This document shows, piece by piece, positions 22,014 through 34,522 of a DNA stretch of 64,000 nucleotides (positions are counted from its first letter, which is position 1; each line of letters starts with the position of its first letter). Position numbers and translations under genes: made by a program. The notes under the pieces were generated by a model. It saw nothing but the letters and a program-made list of their open reading frames with translations, was not told where the DNA came from and searched no databases. This stretch comes from Cystobasidium ongulense (taxonomy: Eukaryota > Basidiomycota > Cystobasidiomycetes > Cystobasidiales > Cystobasidiaceae), in the NCBI GenBank assembly GCA_022835595.1, contig BQUP01000001.1:2418001-2482000 (forward strand). The letters are read 5' to 3'.

Positions 22014-23548
22014 ATGTCAGACAAGGTATTCCTCATCACAGGTAGGCTCAATGTACTCTCATCTCGATGGACCGACTCGTTCCTGACGGTCTTGGGGTGC
22101 GCGTTGACAGGCTGCACAACAGGCTTCGGTATGTTCCAGGTCACCCAGCACAGAGCAACGTACTTAAGCTTGAGCCTCACTGACATGATTTACTCTCCCT
22201 CAGGCCAGCATTACGTCGACGTGGCACTCAAGAACCGCCACAAGGTTATCGCAACCTCCCGCAAGCCCGAAACTCTGCCCAAGTTCAAGGACGCAACCGA
22301 CGACAACTACCTCGCCGTCGCACTCGATGTAACCGACAAGGACAGTATCGAGAAAGCCTTCAGCGCTGCCCTCGACAAGTTCAAGAAGATCGATGTAGTC
22401 TGCAACAATGCTGGTTTCGGCCTCAGTGGCGTGTTTGAGAGCCTTTCCGAAAAGCAGATTAGGATGCAAATGGGTGGGACTGACCACTTCCAGACATTTT
22501 GATTAGCAACGCTGAATCATTTCTATACAGAGGTAAACTTCTTTGGTCTGATGTGGGTCACGAAGAAGGCCGTACAGGTGAGCATTCCCCGACGAAACAG
22601 TACCTCTTTCATGTTCGTATGTGAGGTAAATATCGACTCTGCTACAGGTCATGCGAGAACAAAAGACCGGAGGCAAGATTCAGCAAGTCACTAGTATTGG
22701 AGGGTAAGCCGACATTAAAAACGTGAAACCTTGCAATTGTCGCTGAACATATATTTCAGACAAACCGGTGTTCCGCTTTTCACCTCTTACTGCGCCTCCA
22801 AGGTAAACTCACCTTGCCAATAAGACATCCTCACTATTTTCAGGTACTGATCATTCCTCTGTTCCTCTTGCAAAGTGGGCCGTTGAAGGATTCACCGAAG
22901 CTCTCGCAGCTGAACTCAAGCCAGAATGGAAAATTCAAGTAAGTCTGTCAAAGCAACTGCCAAGAGATGGTACTGACAGCCCGCTTCAGCTCACTTGCAT
23001 CGAACCTGGTGGCTTCCGTAAGTATAGAAAATCACAAAGAGCTTCATATGCCATGGCCTAAGTCTGCTACCCCTCTTCAGGAACTGAATGGGCCGGAGCT
23101 TCAATGATTTTCGGAGAGGAAGAAGCACCAGCTTACGACCACCTTGATGTGAGTCGTCTCCCGCAAGCAGGACCAGAAGGGACTGGGCTGACTTTCACAC
23201 AGGCTAAGAAGGCTATGGCATCTCGCAATGGTAAACAGGTATGTTGGCTCGTCGTTCAAACCGCATAAAATAGATGGCTAATTTGGTGTTGCAGGGTGGA
23301 GATCCTCCAAAGGGTGCTCGCGCCATGTACGAGATCGCAATGATGGACAGCCCACCTCCGCGCGTTGTCCTTGGTAGTGATGCCTGTGAGTTGTCAATAC
23401 CGTTTTCTACCTTGAGTCTATGTGTATTTACGAATTTGCGGCCTTTTGCTTACCTCCAGACGAGCGTATCATGAAGAAGATCGACGATTACGGCAAGCTG
23501 TACCCACAATATGAGAAGCTCTCCAAGGGCACAGATGTAGATGAATAG
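22014..23548 (+). CDS. Short-chain dehydrogenase/reductase
   Basis: Classical SDR with an NAD(P)-binding Rossmann fold. The start at 22014 gives MSDKVFLITG; an 18-base exon (CTTGF region) completes the cofactor motif TGCTTGFG across two introns. Further motifs: ALDVTDKDS near 22330, CNNAGFGLSG near 22400 (NNAG), VTSIGG near 22695 (catalytic Ser) and YCASK near 22790 (catalytic Tyr and Lys), then CIEPGGFRTEWA. About nine introns; length about 290 residues, typical. Closest in style to oxidoreductases acting on hydrophobic alcohols or ketones; substrate unknown. Convergent with the P450 gene, whose stop lies 140 bases downstream. Confidence 0.9.
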
Positions 23549-23688
23549 AAAGATTCAGGGACCACCATGTTCTGTGTCTGCCAGACACCACTTTTTCAGC
23601 ATCCTTGTCGCATGTTTACCGCTGCAATACAAATCAACTGCTAGGCTACAAGCCGTATCTGCTTCTTCCATCCATTTTCGTGTTGCCT

Positions 23689-25525
23689 TCATTTTGTATC
23701 GTATGCTGCAAAGTCATCGTGTGCGGCTTCAAATTCTCTTTCAATCACTCTCGCATGCGTAGGCGAGCGAGGTGTAATGCTGACTTTGAACGGATCTGGC
23801 AGACTGTTAAAGCCGTTTGAGAAGGCAAAAATATCAACAGGTATATCGTTTCCACTTTCATCTTTCGCAGGTCCAATGTTGAATGCCCAGATTAAGCGAG
23901 AAATATTGAGGAAGAGTGAATTGTTTGCCAGCCATTGACCGACACAGACGCGTCTGCCCCATCCGTATGCTGAATGTCCCCATTGACCTGGATATTCACG
24001 ATTTTCCGTAAACCTCTCAGGTTTGAAGTGATGAGGATCAGGGAAATCTTGCTCATTCATGTGTATCGACCACATATTAGAAATAATAGTGGAGCCTTTT
24101 GGAATGAAGAAGCCGTTGAAATCAATGTCATCGGTGGTTGCATGTGGTGTGCCGCCTAAAACAGCTACTGGGCGCCATCGAAGAGTTTCTGCTATGACTG
24201 CTTTGACATAGGGTAGATCTTGCTGATCTTCGTAGTTTGGAAGTCTGTCATTGCCGACTACGGCATCGATTTCCTTTTGTGCTTTGTATAGGAACCTGTG
24301 ATATTCGGGTACAAATGTAAGCCTCGCATACAAAGTCCATTCGATAACATAACGACTTACTCGTGACCGAACTTGGCGCACGCCAGCATAAAGCATAGCA
24401 TTGTGCCTGAAGTCGTCTCGACTCCTGCACCAAAGGGCGAAGAGCAAACGTATGCAATGTCCATTTCCGTCATATCCAATTCTTTCTGATTCTCAAGTAG
24501 CTGCTTGCAGAACGAAAGCTGTGCTGTGCCGTTCTGCACTTTGCCTCGCACTTCTTTAACCAGACCTGTGAGGTAGCTAATGTCCTTCGCCCTCTGGGCA
24601 AGAGCTTCTCGTCGCCAGGGAGTCAGGAAATTCGGGAGGTAGAGCATAGCTGGAATAGTCTCGACGAGATATTTGCCAGGAATACTGTGGGAGGGCATCA
24701 GCTTGCAATGCACAAAGAGATCTGATTTTGGTACTGTTTGCACTCACTTGACACTGGTGAGATAATGCATGGATTCACGATTGAAGTTGACGACTGCATC
24801 ATTATGTATATCTGTGACACGACGACCATAAGTGATAGATACCACAACTGATGTTGCATATCTTTCGAAATAAGTCCTATAGTTCTGAGGATCCCTCAGC
24901 AATTCGTGCATGAGCTGCTTCGACTCCATTTCCTGAATTGGCTTGTACGCATCGGTGGCTTTGTTGTTGAGGAGACTGTGCAGTCCTTTACGCCATTTGC
25001 GCCAGTTGTCGTTGTACCCCATCAACAGCCCGCGACGGTTGTCCGAGAGAATCTCGCCCGCCATAATCGACCTTGGACGCGAGCTTGTCACATTGGAGCG
25101 TTTTTCTGAGCAGGAGCAACCAGTCACAAAGGTCAGCTCCCTCGGACTGTCTCTCTAGCGTATTCAAGTTACCTAGCAAATCCCACGCTACTTGAGCGCT
25201 GCCCAATACCACTACTGGCGTGCTGCCCATCCAGAGCATGAAGATATCGCCATACTGGTCGTTGAGCTGCTTGAACCACCTCCAAGGCTTGATACTAGGC
25301 ACCTGATTGCGATTACCGACCAGGAACTCTGGTTTTGGCCCAGGTGGTAGATTCTTGTTGCCATAGGACTGTATACATGCTGGTCAAATGCGTGCAGGAC
25401 GAGCATGAGCAGCTTGGACGCACCTTTGGCCGGCCAACCGCCACCAGCAGGATAGCAGCGAGAATAGCAGAGGCCACGCTAGCTATGACTACAGCAGGGT
25501 CTGCTCGCAAGGTATGTAGCTCCAT
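23689..25525 (-). CDS. Cytochrome P450 monooxygenase
   Basis: Haem-thiolate monooxygenase, probably ER-anchored through the hydrophobic N-terminus (MELHTLRADPAVVIASVASA and on). Order: proline-rich hinge LPPGPKPEF near 25320, PWRWFKQLNDQYGDIFMLW near 25270, YNDNWRKWRKGLHSLL near 25000 (C helix), I-helix FGAGVETTSG near 24420, ExxR motif ETLR near 24190, PERF near 24020 and the haem loop YGWGRRVCVG near 23940. The usual Phe of the haem loop is Tyr or Trp here; the Cys ligand is present. The pattern resembles fungal CYPs of the O-methylsterigmatocystin-oxidoreductase type, common in secondary metabolism. About six introns. Reductase partner would be encoded elsewhere. Confidence 0.93.
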
Positions 25526-26193
25526 GATCTACGAAGCCTTCTCTTGTATGTCCGCTAGCTAACGTCTGCAGCTCTTAGGCGAAAGGCCTCCGATTTCAAG
25601 AGTACGGTAGACTCTTCACAAGAAATCGAAGTCCAAGGGCTGTCTGTACAAGCGATACCTTGAGTTGGTTGCGGAGACCGCACAAACGGTAACGGCGGAT
25701 CTGCTTGCAGGCTTGTCTCGACGAATCCGAGATGCCGGATTCCTAGGTAGTGGGTCCGGGGCCGATCACAGCAAAAGCCAACACCGCCAACCCTTGTCTT
25801 GACAGCAGCTGGGTAGCTGGCTTTACTGATAATCCGTAGATCAGCCAATGTAACATCGAGTCAAGACGGTTCCGGAAATGATTTCCACATTCACTATCCG
25901 ACGAGGCATCCAAGGTAGGTGCCGGCGTTTTTTCTGCGGTATTTCTTGTCTCTGCCCGGCGGCCGGCAGAGACATTCAGAAACTCAGACCTGAAGGTAGC
26001 TACTAGCTTTAGTTCGTTGTATCCATTTTGCCGACTCCTACTGGAGACGTACACATAAAGAAGGCACTCGACAGCTTCAAAGAGCCTGGGGCTCCCCCCT
26101 CTGCTGTGCTCCGATTTCATCAGTGACTGGAAAGGTCGAATACACCATCCGAAATACCGATAGCGGCATCTGCAAGCCAAGCCTGTCGCCACT
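25526..26193. other. Divergent intergenic region between P450 and sugar transporter
   Basis: About 670 bases between two divergent starts. Contains a short GC-rich palindrome-like sequence GCCCGGCGGCCGGC near 25957. No gene seen. Confidence 0.45.
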
Positions 26194-28559
26194 ATGGCAA
26201 TTAGCAACGCTTTCAGCGGTCTCACAAAGACGTTCTTCCTAGCTCTTTTCCTAGGTACGCGCACTTCATTGTTATCAAGTACTTCCAGGGATATTGCGGC
26301 TAATCAAACTTCTCCAGGCATTGGTGGATTTCTCTGTACGTACACTCGCTAGCCGTTCCAGCTTCGTGCGATCATCACTGATGGCAGGGCGTTTCCAGAT
26401 GGCTTTGATTCTGGAATTATTGTAAGTTTTGATTCGAAAGCGTACACAGAAAGTAGTCAGCTCAATTACCTTGGTATTTACAGACTCCTACACTGTGAGG
26501 CAGGCAGGCACGCCCTCCCTGAATTCACCTTATCCTGCTTAACATTCTTCACTACTAGTGTACAAAAACAATTCGTGACATACTTCAAGAGCCCCAGCCC
26601 GTCCTTGACGGGCGCCATTGTCTCAGTATATCAAGGTGGAGGTAAGCTCATTGAATGTTGCGCAATGTGCATACATGATACTTTAGCTTATACCCCGAAC
26701 AGCATGGATCGGAAGCGCTCTCGTCGGAATCACGTCCGATAAATTCGGCCGAAAGAAAGGGGTTGCTATAGGCGCCGCCGTTGGTGTCTTGGGAGGAGTG
26801 CTCATGACAGCGGCCGCTCATGTCGCAATGCTCATCATGGGCCGGCTGTGCGTCGGCTTTGCAGTCGGTACAATGACGGGTGTAGCACCAGTCTTTGGTG
26901 CGGAGATCGCAAAGACTCACGAGAGAGCTCGAATTACTGCTTGTGTAAGTAGTTGATTTTCTGCACCAGGAAGTCCGTCACTGATAGCTCTTCCGCAGAA
27001 TCAAGTGAGTATCACGACAAGCTTACCGGAATAGCGGTTGGCTGTCTAGCTGTCAAAAACCCATCAGTACTCATGCTTTCGTTCGCAGATGTGTGTAGCA
27101 TTCGGATTTCTCGTAGCCAATGTGCGTTTTCATGAGCTATAGACGCGCACAGCGAAGGTCAGCTAAAGATTCTATGACTAAATTACAGTGGACCGGCTAC
27201 GGATGCAAGTTCTTGACCAATTCTGCCCAATGGCGATTAGGATTCTCGATTCAAATTATTCCAGCCTTGGTTCTTCTTGCCGGAGTCATGTTTATTCCGG
27301 AGTCTCCTCGATGGCTCTGCCTCAAAGGTCGTGAAGAGGAAGCTGAACACAACTTCCGCCGTTTGCACGGAGGCAACAGTTCCGAAGAATGGCTTATTCG
27401 AGAGTTTAATCTCATCAGATTGGGGATCAGAGCAGAGGTTGAAGAACAGAGGGATGTATCATGGGGCGAGCTTTTTAGAACGCCTCCTTTCCGCAAGCGT
27501 CTTGCAGTCGGTACATTCGTTTGGGCAGCTGCTATGCTGTCAGGAATTTCTTTCGTTCAATATTGTGGGTTGTCTCCTGATATTCCTTTTCGGCAACACA
27601 TTTGCTGACTACTGCTATATCCAGATCAACCTTTCGTAAGCTGTCTTGAAGTCCGATAAATGAGCTCTGCATTGCTAATCTATGCTATTTGTGCCAGATC
27701 TACCGAGCGTTAAACTTCAGCCCCGACCAACAGCTACTCGTCACCGGTCTCTACGGCTCCATCGCACCAATTGCTTGTATTGCATCACTCTTCTTCATAG
27801 ACAAGATCGGAAGAAAACCCATCCTCATCTTTTCGTCTAGCTTACTTTCCCTCAGCTATCTCATCATCACCGTCTTGAGCTCAAAGTATGATCCCAAAGC
27901 GATCAAGCCTGGCCAGCCCATCAACGACACAGCTCTCAGAGCTGTCGTTGCCATGATCTTCTTGGTGTCTGCGAATTGTGAGCGGCACACCGCATGCCCG
28001 GTATAGCTAAGCTAATCGTTACTGCCGCGTTTAGACTCGGCTCTCCTTGGACCCATGACATGGATCATTCGTAAGTTGAGTAAGATTCAGATGTTATAGT
28101 TGCGCGCTGAGCGATTCACTTCAGCCCCCGAGGTCTTTACCACGGAGTTCCGTGCCAAAGGTAACGCCATCGTCCAAGTAGTTCACTACTCCATTTCTTT
28201 GGTCATTGTAAGAAAAACGTTTTCAGGGAGAAAGAGATCCAAAGGCTAACCTAACAAATTGCAGACTCAATGCTCGCCAATCGCTCTTGCAAAAATCGGC
28301 TGGCGATATTACGTAAGTCTTGAACTCTCCTTGAGCCGGCCGTTCCATTTATGTTTTGCTTCTGTAGATTCTATTCATCATTACGAATGCTCTTTGCGCG
28401 ATTATTTTCACGTTCTACCCAGAGACGAAGGGTCGTTCGTTGGAAGAAATCGACATGATCTTTGGCGATGTCAAGTCGGTCGAGGCCGTTTTCAAAAACA
28501 GCGGTCGTCAAGACTCGAGATCACCTTCTGAAAGCGAGAAGATCAAGGAGGCTGCTTGA
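26194..28559 (+). CDS. MFS sugar transporter with several microexons
   Basis: Twelve-helix sugar:H+ symporter family protein of the plasma membrane. It must be assembled from many small exons: 26194-26253, 26318-26335 (18 bases), 26399-26421 (23), 26484-26494 (11), about 26562-26641, a longer exon from about 26702, 26999-27004 (6 bases, NQ) and further ones. Spliced N-terminus: FLALFLGIGGFLYGFDSGII, then TPTLVQKQF. Family motifs: SDKFGRKKG near 26735, GRLCVGFAVG near 26840, PESPRWL near 27300, FFIDKIGRKP near 27790, IPPEVFTTEFRAKGNAI near 28125 and PETKGRSLEEID near 28420. The stop is at 28557. Resembles lactose/quinate-type fungal permeases; substrate unknown. Loss of the 6- or 11-base exons in an automatic annotation is likely. 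Confidence 0.9.
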
Positions 28560-28742
28560 GTGAATTTCCCACATACGTATGGCGCTAGCTTCAGGCCTGC
28601 ATTTGGTATATCCAACAATTCCCTGGTTTCTGTTGATTGTTTCGGACGCATGAAGTGATAGTGTGGGCTACGTGTTGACAGTGAGGATGCACAGTCGGAC
28701 ATTGTATGCTACAGCAGAGGATGCACGGTATTGGAGCAATGA

Positions 28743-30007
28743 TTATAGCTTCCAGAGACCGTTGCCCGACCCTCCTTCTGTTTCTATCGCTCCATGAACG
28801 GCGGCAGCCGCGAATGTAGATCTAAGGGGTGTTATGCTGACTATGCCATGGTGAATTGCCCAAATATCAGTGCCTGGAACCAAGCTGGAGGCATCTGGTG
28901 CGATCAGCGAACCGATATCGGGCTTGAATCTGAAAGCAGTACTTGTAGATCTTATGCTAGGCTGAGGAGTTTCGCGAGGTGGCGGCGAATGTATAGCGAC
29001 GGCTGCTGGACCGGCTTCTTCTGCGTCTGCTTCTGCCTCTGTCTCCGGCTTAGCCTGTTCAAGAGGGACAAAGAGTCGACCGTACTTGCGTGGAGCCAAG
29101 GTTGTCCATTGCACTTTGGGCGCATTTGAGTCTTGACTCAATATATCGACAGTTAAGGGTATATTCACATTGTAGATATCGGCGTGACCCTCTGCACTGT
29201 TCGTTAGAACCGTCTCCCCTTCGGTAAGGAAAGCAAGGTTAGGAGATCGGGTCCGACTATTACCGCGAGGCTGCTGAGCTTACAAAGCTTTTTAACGACT
29301 GTACACGCTATTTCATTTGCCTTGTCCAGGACGCCCTCTGGAATGGGCTTGTCGAAGATTCCGTAAGATAACGCGATGGCCGGAACGCCAGCCATACTGG
29401 CGGACATAGCTGCGCCAACTGTGCCGCTACTCAGAGCGAATGCACTGGATGTGTTTCGTCCGTAGTTAGGGCCAGACACGACCAGCTGGATCTCTCCAGG
29501 ATAGAGATTATGCAGAGCAATGTTGGAACAAGTGGCTGGAGTACCGTCCAGGAGAGTCCACGGCTTGGTCATCGTGCCTTGATCTCCGTGATAATGTGAC
29601 ATCTTGATGGTGTCTTTGATTTGATATGCCTTGCCAATCCAGCTCTTCTGCCTGCAGAGGAAGTCAGCAATCCATATTCTGTGCTTTGCGGGTCCGTCCG
29701 GCGGCTGCATGAGACCAGGTCCAGAAGCCGTCGAGAACTTGCTTCCGAGCCAACAAGACACGAGCGCAGTGACACCAAGACACCCTAGCAGGCACGACTT
29801 ACGAAGAAGGTAGCACTACACGCATGTCTCGCCATCCTAGCCGTTCCTGCAAGCTCTGCACGAATGGAAGCACGAAGCTGGAGTCGTGATCGTTTGGTGG
29901 CCCATCGTCATTCCTGCAATGGACGACAGAGATCAGCTGTGAACGTCGTGTGACCACTGCACCGCATCAACTCACGTTATCAAAACAACCGGAGCGGGAC
30001 GAGACAT
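28743..30007 (-). CDS. SurE-like 5'/3'-nucleotidase
   Basis: SurE-superfamily metal-dependent phosphatase. The start at 30007 gives MSRPAPVVLIT; the first intron joins it to NDDGPPNDHDSSFV, making the catalytic ITNDDG motif. The next exon joins as VVLPSSQKSWIG after a roughly 130-base intron. Core motifs: TPATCSNIAL near 29540, VVSGPNYGRNTSSAFALSSG near 29490 (SGPN...G...SGTVGAA) and VPAIALSYG near 29390. The C-terminal part (28743-29168) has NVNIP and an Ala/Glu-rich insert, then IWAIHHGIVSITPL. Fungal SurE proteins occur alone or fused to a tubulin-tyrosine-ligase-like domain (yeast PBY1); no such fusion is seen here. Substrate not determined. Confidence 0.9.
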
Positions 30008-30460
30008 GTTCTTCTGTGGTTGAAGCCAGAGCCAACCCTGAATGCGCGAAAGCACGCGCGATCAAGCGTGCTTTTGAACGGTGCACCACAAGCTGCAAGC
30101 CTAGCTAGCGTGTTGCTCTGAATGACTCTATTCATGACTACCTCAATCCGCTGACCTCAGCGGGCTATGCAGGACTTGCACCTCCCAGCACTGCCCAGGT
30201 CTGTCCAACACCTGGTACCTCGCTTTCAAAGCGCCAGCAGATGCTAGAATCCCCTAGAAGACTTTGCAACCCGGTTCTGCTCTCCTCTAACCTGACAATT
30301 AGACTCTTTAACAGTAGACTGACACTAGAACCAACTACAGCGCCATCCCAGCTTACAAAACGGATCGATCTACCTAGGCGAACAGTGAGGGTTTTCAGAC
30401 CAGGACAGTACCTTTCAGCATCTATACCCCGAAGGACTCTCTATCCTGCTTCAGACCGCT
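30008..30460. other. Intergenic region, no supported gene
   Basis: 453 bases between divergent genes, probably both promoters. Nothing else seen. Confidence 0.45.
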
Positions 30461-31148
30461 ATGTCTTCCGGTCGCAGCACACCCCTTGACAATCTCTCCA
30501 TCTCGTCGGAGCTAAGTCACGCCTTGACGAGTCCTATTGCGCTTTCGCCCACCATCACCATCTTAGGCTCGCCCCGGATTGAAAGTCGTCGTTCTAGGGC
30601 GACCAGCGGCTCGTCTGCGCATCGTCGTGTGAGTCAGTATGAAGTTTTTATTAGATTGGCAAGTCTTCTGATCTTGGATGTTCGCTGATCCATCAGCAGA
30701 GCCCGCCTCGCTCACCTCACGATACCAAGGTTCTGTATGAAAATGCAGTTCAAAAAGCAGTCCACTCTACTGCAGCAGTCACAGATGAGATTATCACGAG
30801 ACAGTCAGAAATTCTGGCTCGAAAGCACGACATTGCGGTCTGGCAGGTAAGGGCACAATCTCCAAGAAGCGCAAGATGCCTGCTGATCAGCCATCTTCAC
30901 AGCGTAAGATCCAAGCTGCCGAGAGGATCATTGCTAGCCTTCAAGATCAAGTCGATGTCCTGGTGGTGGAGGCTAGAGAGAAGCAGAGTGCTGAAAAGGA
31001 ACTGACTTGTCAGCGCGATGCTATGATGGCCAACGGCGCCATCTCCGAAAAAGAATGGAGCGCTTTGACTGCGGTCCTCGCCGATCCAGACACTCACGAA
31101 ACCTGCACTCGTGCAGAAAGAACTCCTCGAAGCCTCATCGAGACCTAA
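30461..31148 (+). CDS. Uncharacterised small coiled-coil protein
   Basis: Not recognised. Three exons fit cleanly: 30461-30628, 30700-30846 and 30903-31148, total 561 bases, 186 residues, all GT-AG. The N-terminal 70 residues are Ser/Pro-rich (STPLDNLSISSELSHALTSP) and likely disordered. The middle is helical (ENAVQKAVHSTAAVTDEII, then QSEILARKHDIAVWQ). The third exon continues as a probable coiled coil (AAERIIASLQDQVDVLVVEA, then REKQSAEKEL) and ends with SEKEWSALTAVLADPDT. This layout suggests a structural or adaptor subunit such as a kinetochore, tether or mediator-like component, but that is speculation. The 3' flank to 31300 is T-rich, as in a 3' UTR. Confidence 0.7.
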
Positions 31149-31482
31149 CTTGAAGGCCACAGACCAAAATTCCTTGCTTTTTCTCCCTTGCTCCTGTTTT
31201 TACAAGCTTCTATACTTTGTTTTTCTTTAGCTTTTGATTGGCTATTCTTTTTGTCTATGGTTCTTTATGGTTCTATTGCTATGTTACGGTACACTCGTTT
31301 CCTTTAAAACATAGGTTTGATTACAATGCAATATCTGTTTCTTGATTTACCGGTACGGTAAACGCGATCGGCTGGTTGTTGATAGCCTTCGCTCCACCTT
31401 CACCACTTGTCACCACAGCGACCCGACCGCGACCACATCGCCAATCACAGATTGCTGGATTCCACAAACCGTTGCTGCAGAC
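31149..31482. other. Tandem intergenic region, T-rich
   Basis: 334 bases between two plus-strand genes. The first ~150 bases are strongly T-rich and probably hold the 3' UTR and polyadenylation signals of the upstream gene; the rest is the promoter and leader of the F-box-like gene. Confidence 0.5.
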
Positions 31483-34227
31483 ATGCGGCAGCTCGAGCTG
31501 CCTGCAGAGGTCCTGACGCTCATCTGCACGGAGGCCCTGCAATGCGGCACGTCCTCAAGCACGCTGTTGACCATCAATTCGAGCTGGCACCAGGCTAGCT
31601 CCGGCATACTCTACTCATGCCTAGCCGTGCCCGATAGCACTCTGCTGTTCTCAGATGCGTACCAGGATGACCCAAAACTGCAATGTTCGACGACCACTGT
31701 TTGGTCGAATCGCCTACATGGCAAGCTACGCGCTATCCTTCGTAACAAGCACTACGCAACAGCAGTGTCAGCTCTTTACATTCTATCAAATAATCTCGAA
31801 TTTTTAGTATCGCCTTCACTTTCTGGAAACGAGCAGGGAAACTACACAGAAGTTCGTTCAACAACATCTCCAAATGTCGACTTGGACCATATGAGCGACA
31901 GTCGGCTTCTTGATTTGATCACAAATCACCTAACCTCTATTCGCTCGTTGTCATGGCTTCTGCCTCGACCTCCTTCCGATGACTTTATGAAAGGATTGCA
32001 ACGGTCTTCCATCCGCCTAGTCTCTTTCGATTTTCTGCCTTCGACTGCACAAATTCTACGACGTCAAAGCACTCCAGCAAGCGGCCATATATCACCGGGG
32101 GAACCACTATGTACTACAATCTCGTCGAGCGCTATTCGATGGGATGCCGGTTCCTTGCAGACTTTCGGTTTGTGCACCCTCGTCGTGTTGACTTTGCAGA
32201 ACCTGTCACTGGACGGCGTAAGGACACTTGGGCAACTTTGTCCCACTCTTCTATCGTGCGAGGAGCTGTCGTTATTGGATACTCTCTTTGTGGACGATAT
32301 GCTGCTTGCTAGTATTGCAGAACACATGTCGAAATTGCGAGCTTTGCGAATTAAGCGAATGGCAGGTACCAAAGTCACTAATAAGGGTATTGCATCTATT
32401 ATGGAGTCGGCTTATGGTTTAGAGGAACTTGAACTGGTAGAATTTGAAGGTAATGCCACAGCTTGGAATTAATAAGCGGTTCTGACCTTTGACGTAACAG
32501 GTCGCTTATCGAAGAGATGCTGGGAGGATATAGTCACCTTTCCGGCCGGTTTTTGCAGGATGAAGATTTCCTACGCTGAAGACAATACACATTCGCACTC
32601 GTGAGTAGAGCAAAACTGCCTCATTTATGCACCAGACGCATATGCTGAGCAAGAGCGCCCCAGCTGGACAATGGATCATCTATCCTCCATCGCTTGCCTC
32701 ATCGAACGGGTCAATACCCTGGAAGTATTTCATGTTAGACGCATTCCTCGAGCAGTGCTGTGCGGTCCCGAGTCCGATACCTTGGATTCCACACTAGTAC
32801 CTACCGCACTACAGCCAAGACCGCTTCCCGACGGATTTTTAGCTGTCCTGATGCAGCACGGGAATAATCTGAAGGACATCAGCCTAAACTTCTGGGAGCT
32901 GTCTTACGACCGACTTCGAACTCTATTTCAGACCAGCCCTGGGCTTTTGGCTGTTCAGATTCTGCTAGATGCCCCTTTCAGCAAACTGGTGAGGGGATAG
33001 ACTGAATGAACCTCGGAGCTAAGGCTGATAGATTTCAAGCTGTCTGCTTCCTCGAGCCACATGTCTGCGTCAAAAATCCAGACCTTGTCTGTTAGCATTA
33101 CCGACCGACACTTGTCTGAAATGGTAGAGAAGAATGCATCAAAGGGTAGAGCTCGATCCACTTCTGCTGCCGATATCGTAATGCAAGCTCCGGAACGGAT
33201 TCGTCAAAGCAGCATCAGCTCCATCTTATCCTGTGCAAGCTCGATGACCAGTCAGTCTCTGGTACCGACATTGAAAGACGTCAAGAAGCTCGTGAAGCGC
33301 TTTCCGCAGCTCAAAACCCTGACATGGGATGGCAAAGCAGGCGCAGGCCACTGGCAAGCCGCCCGCTGCTTGACCAAGGAAATGACAGTCACCTTCCAGT
33401 CCGCAATTGAGAAGCAAGAGACCCTCAAGCAGCAGAGCAAGCTCACGCAATTACAGGTTCCTGACTTCGGGTCCATCTTGTCAACTTTGGGTCTCGATAT
33501 CGCAAAGCATACTCAACTTGCGGCATCAACAAGTGCCAAAGAGGTATCCCTAGCCACTTCGGGTACTTCGAGCAGTCTTGCGACGATCTTGTCAACAAGC
33601 AGCCACGCGACGACCGCTAGTACGCATACCACTGTCACTGGCGGCAGTGGCTCGCCAAAACATCGCATGTCCCCAGCAACCCGTACTCACAAGACTGTTC
33701 AGCCAGTATCGCCTATTAGCCCTTCGTATGCAAGCTCCGCTAGAGGTCTAAGTAGTTCCGCCTTCGTCAATGCACAGACTGTGTCTCCTTCGGTAAAACA
33801 TGGTTTACCATTGAAGCTTGACATTCCGAGAACTTCGCAACCACCCAAGATCGAGAAGAAAGTGCACAGGGATGGGTAAGTATCTGGTAATTCTGCGGCA
33901 ATCAAATGCTGATGGACTTTGCGGTATCATAGATGGGTCGTCAGAAACCCATCATCGGCAAAGCGGACAGCATCGACTTCGAACGTCAAGCAGTCTCAAG
34001 GTAAAAGTGGTCAGAAGGCGGTCCCTTTGACTGAAGAAAATCTTAAACAGCTCAGAAAGAACGTGCAAACTACTAAGGTACCGGGCACGACAACTGCAGT
34101 CTCTAAGCAGAGACCAGCTGCAGAAGACGTGGATGGAAAGGAGAAAGAGACAAAAAGGCCCACCGAGACGATTGATGGCGGTTTCGCTTTAGTCAGTAGA
34201 AGTCGCAGAGCAGGTCGAAAGCTGTAA
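31483..34227 (+). CDS. F-box-like protein with leucine-rich region
   Basis: Probable substrate adaptor of an SCF-type ubiquitin ligase, inferred only from the N-terminus: LELPAEVLTLICTEALQ then INSSWHQASSGILYSCLAV has the F-box-like Leu-Pro-x-Glu-hydrophobic and Trp pattern. A leucine-rich region follows (TFGLCTLVVLTLQNLSLDGV, ELSLLDTLFVDD, KLRALRIKRMAG, GLEELELVEFE), consistent with irregular LRRs. Exons continue after introns at about 32450, 32610, 32990 and 33876. The C-terminal third is Ser/Thr-rich, disordered and basic, ending RSRRAGRKL. I chose the ATG at 31483 because upstream in-frame codons lack an ATG. It could also be a plain LRR protein; no close family is recognised. Confidence 0.65.
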
Positions 34228-34522
34228 GACAGGGACAGCGGAGGGAATTTTCCGGGCCTTACACATGTACACGGACAAGATTGATGCACATTGCTTTACC
34301 TGCTCAATCTGCCGTAAGTAAAGAAACATTGCAAAGATATTCAGGACCCTAACGAGCTTGCTCGAAGGCATTAATAAATTGTCCTGGCTACAAGTGAATT
34401 TGGGCTGACATCACAAAGATTGATATGGTAGTATGAAGATTTTGATTTCAAGACGGTGATTGTTAGACACGCTGTGTCGAGGCGAGATTGTCCTTTTGAC
34501 AAACGACACTTTTCAGATCCAC

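Noticed and set aside
25950-25975. GC-rich palindrome-like sequence in the P450-transporter spacer
   Set aside because: Single short occurrence with no partner; could be a regulator site but nothing supports that.
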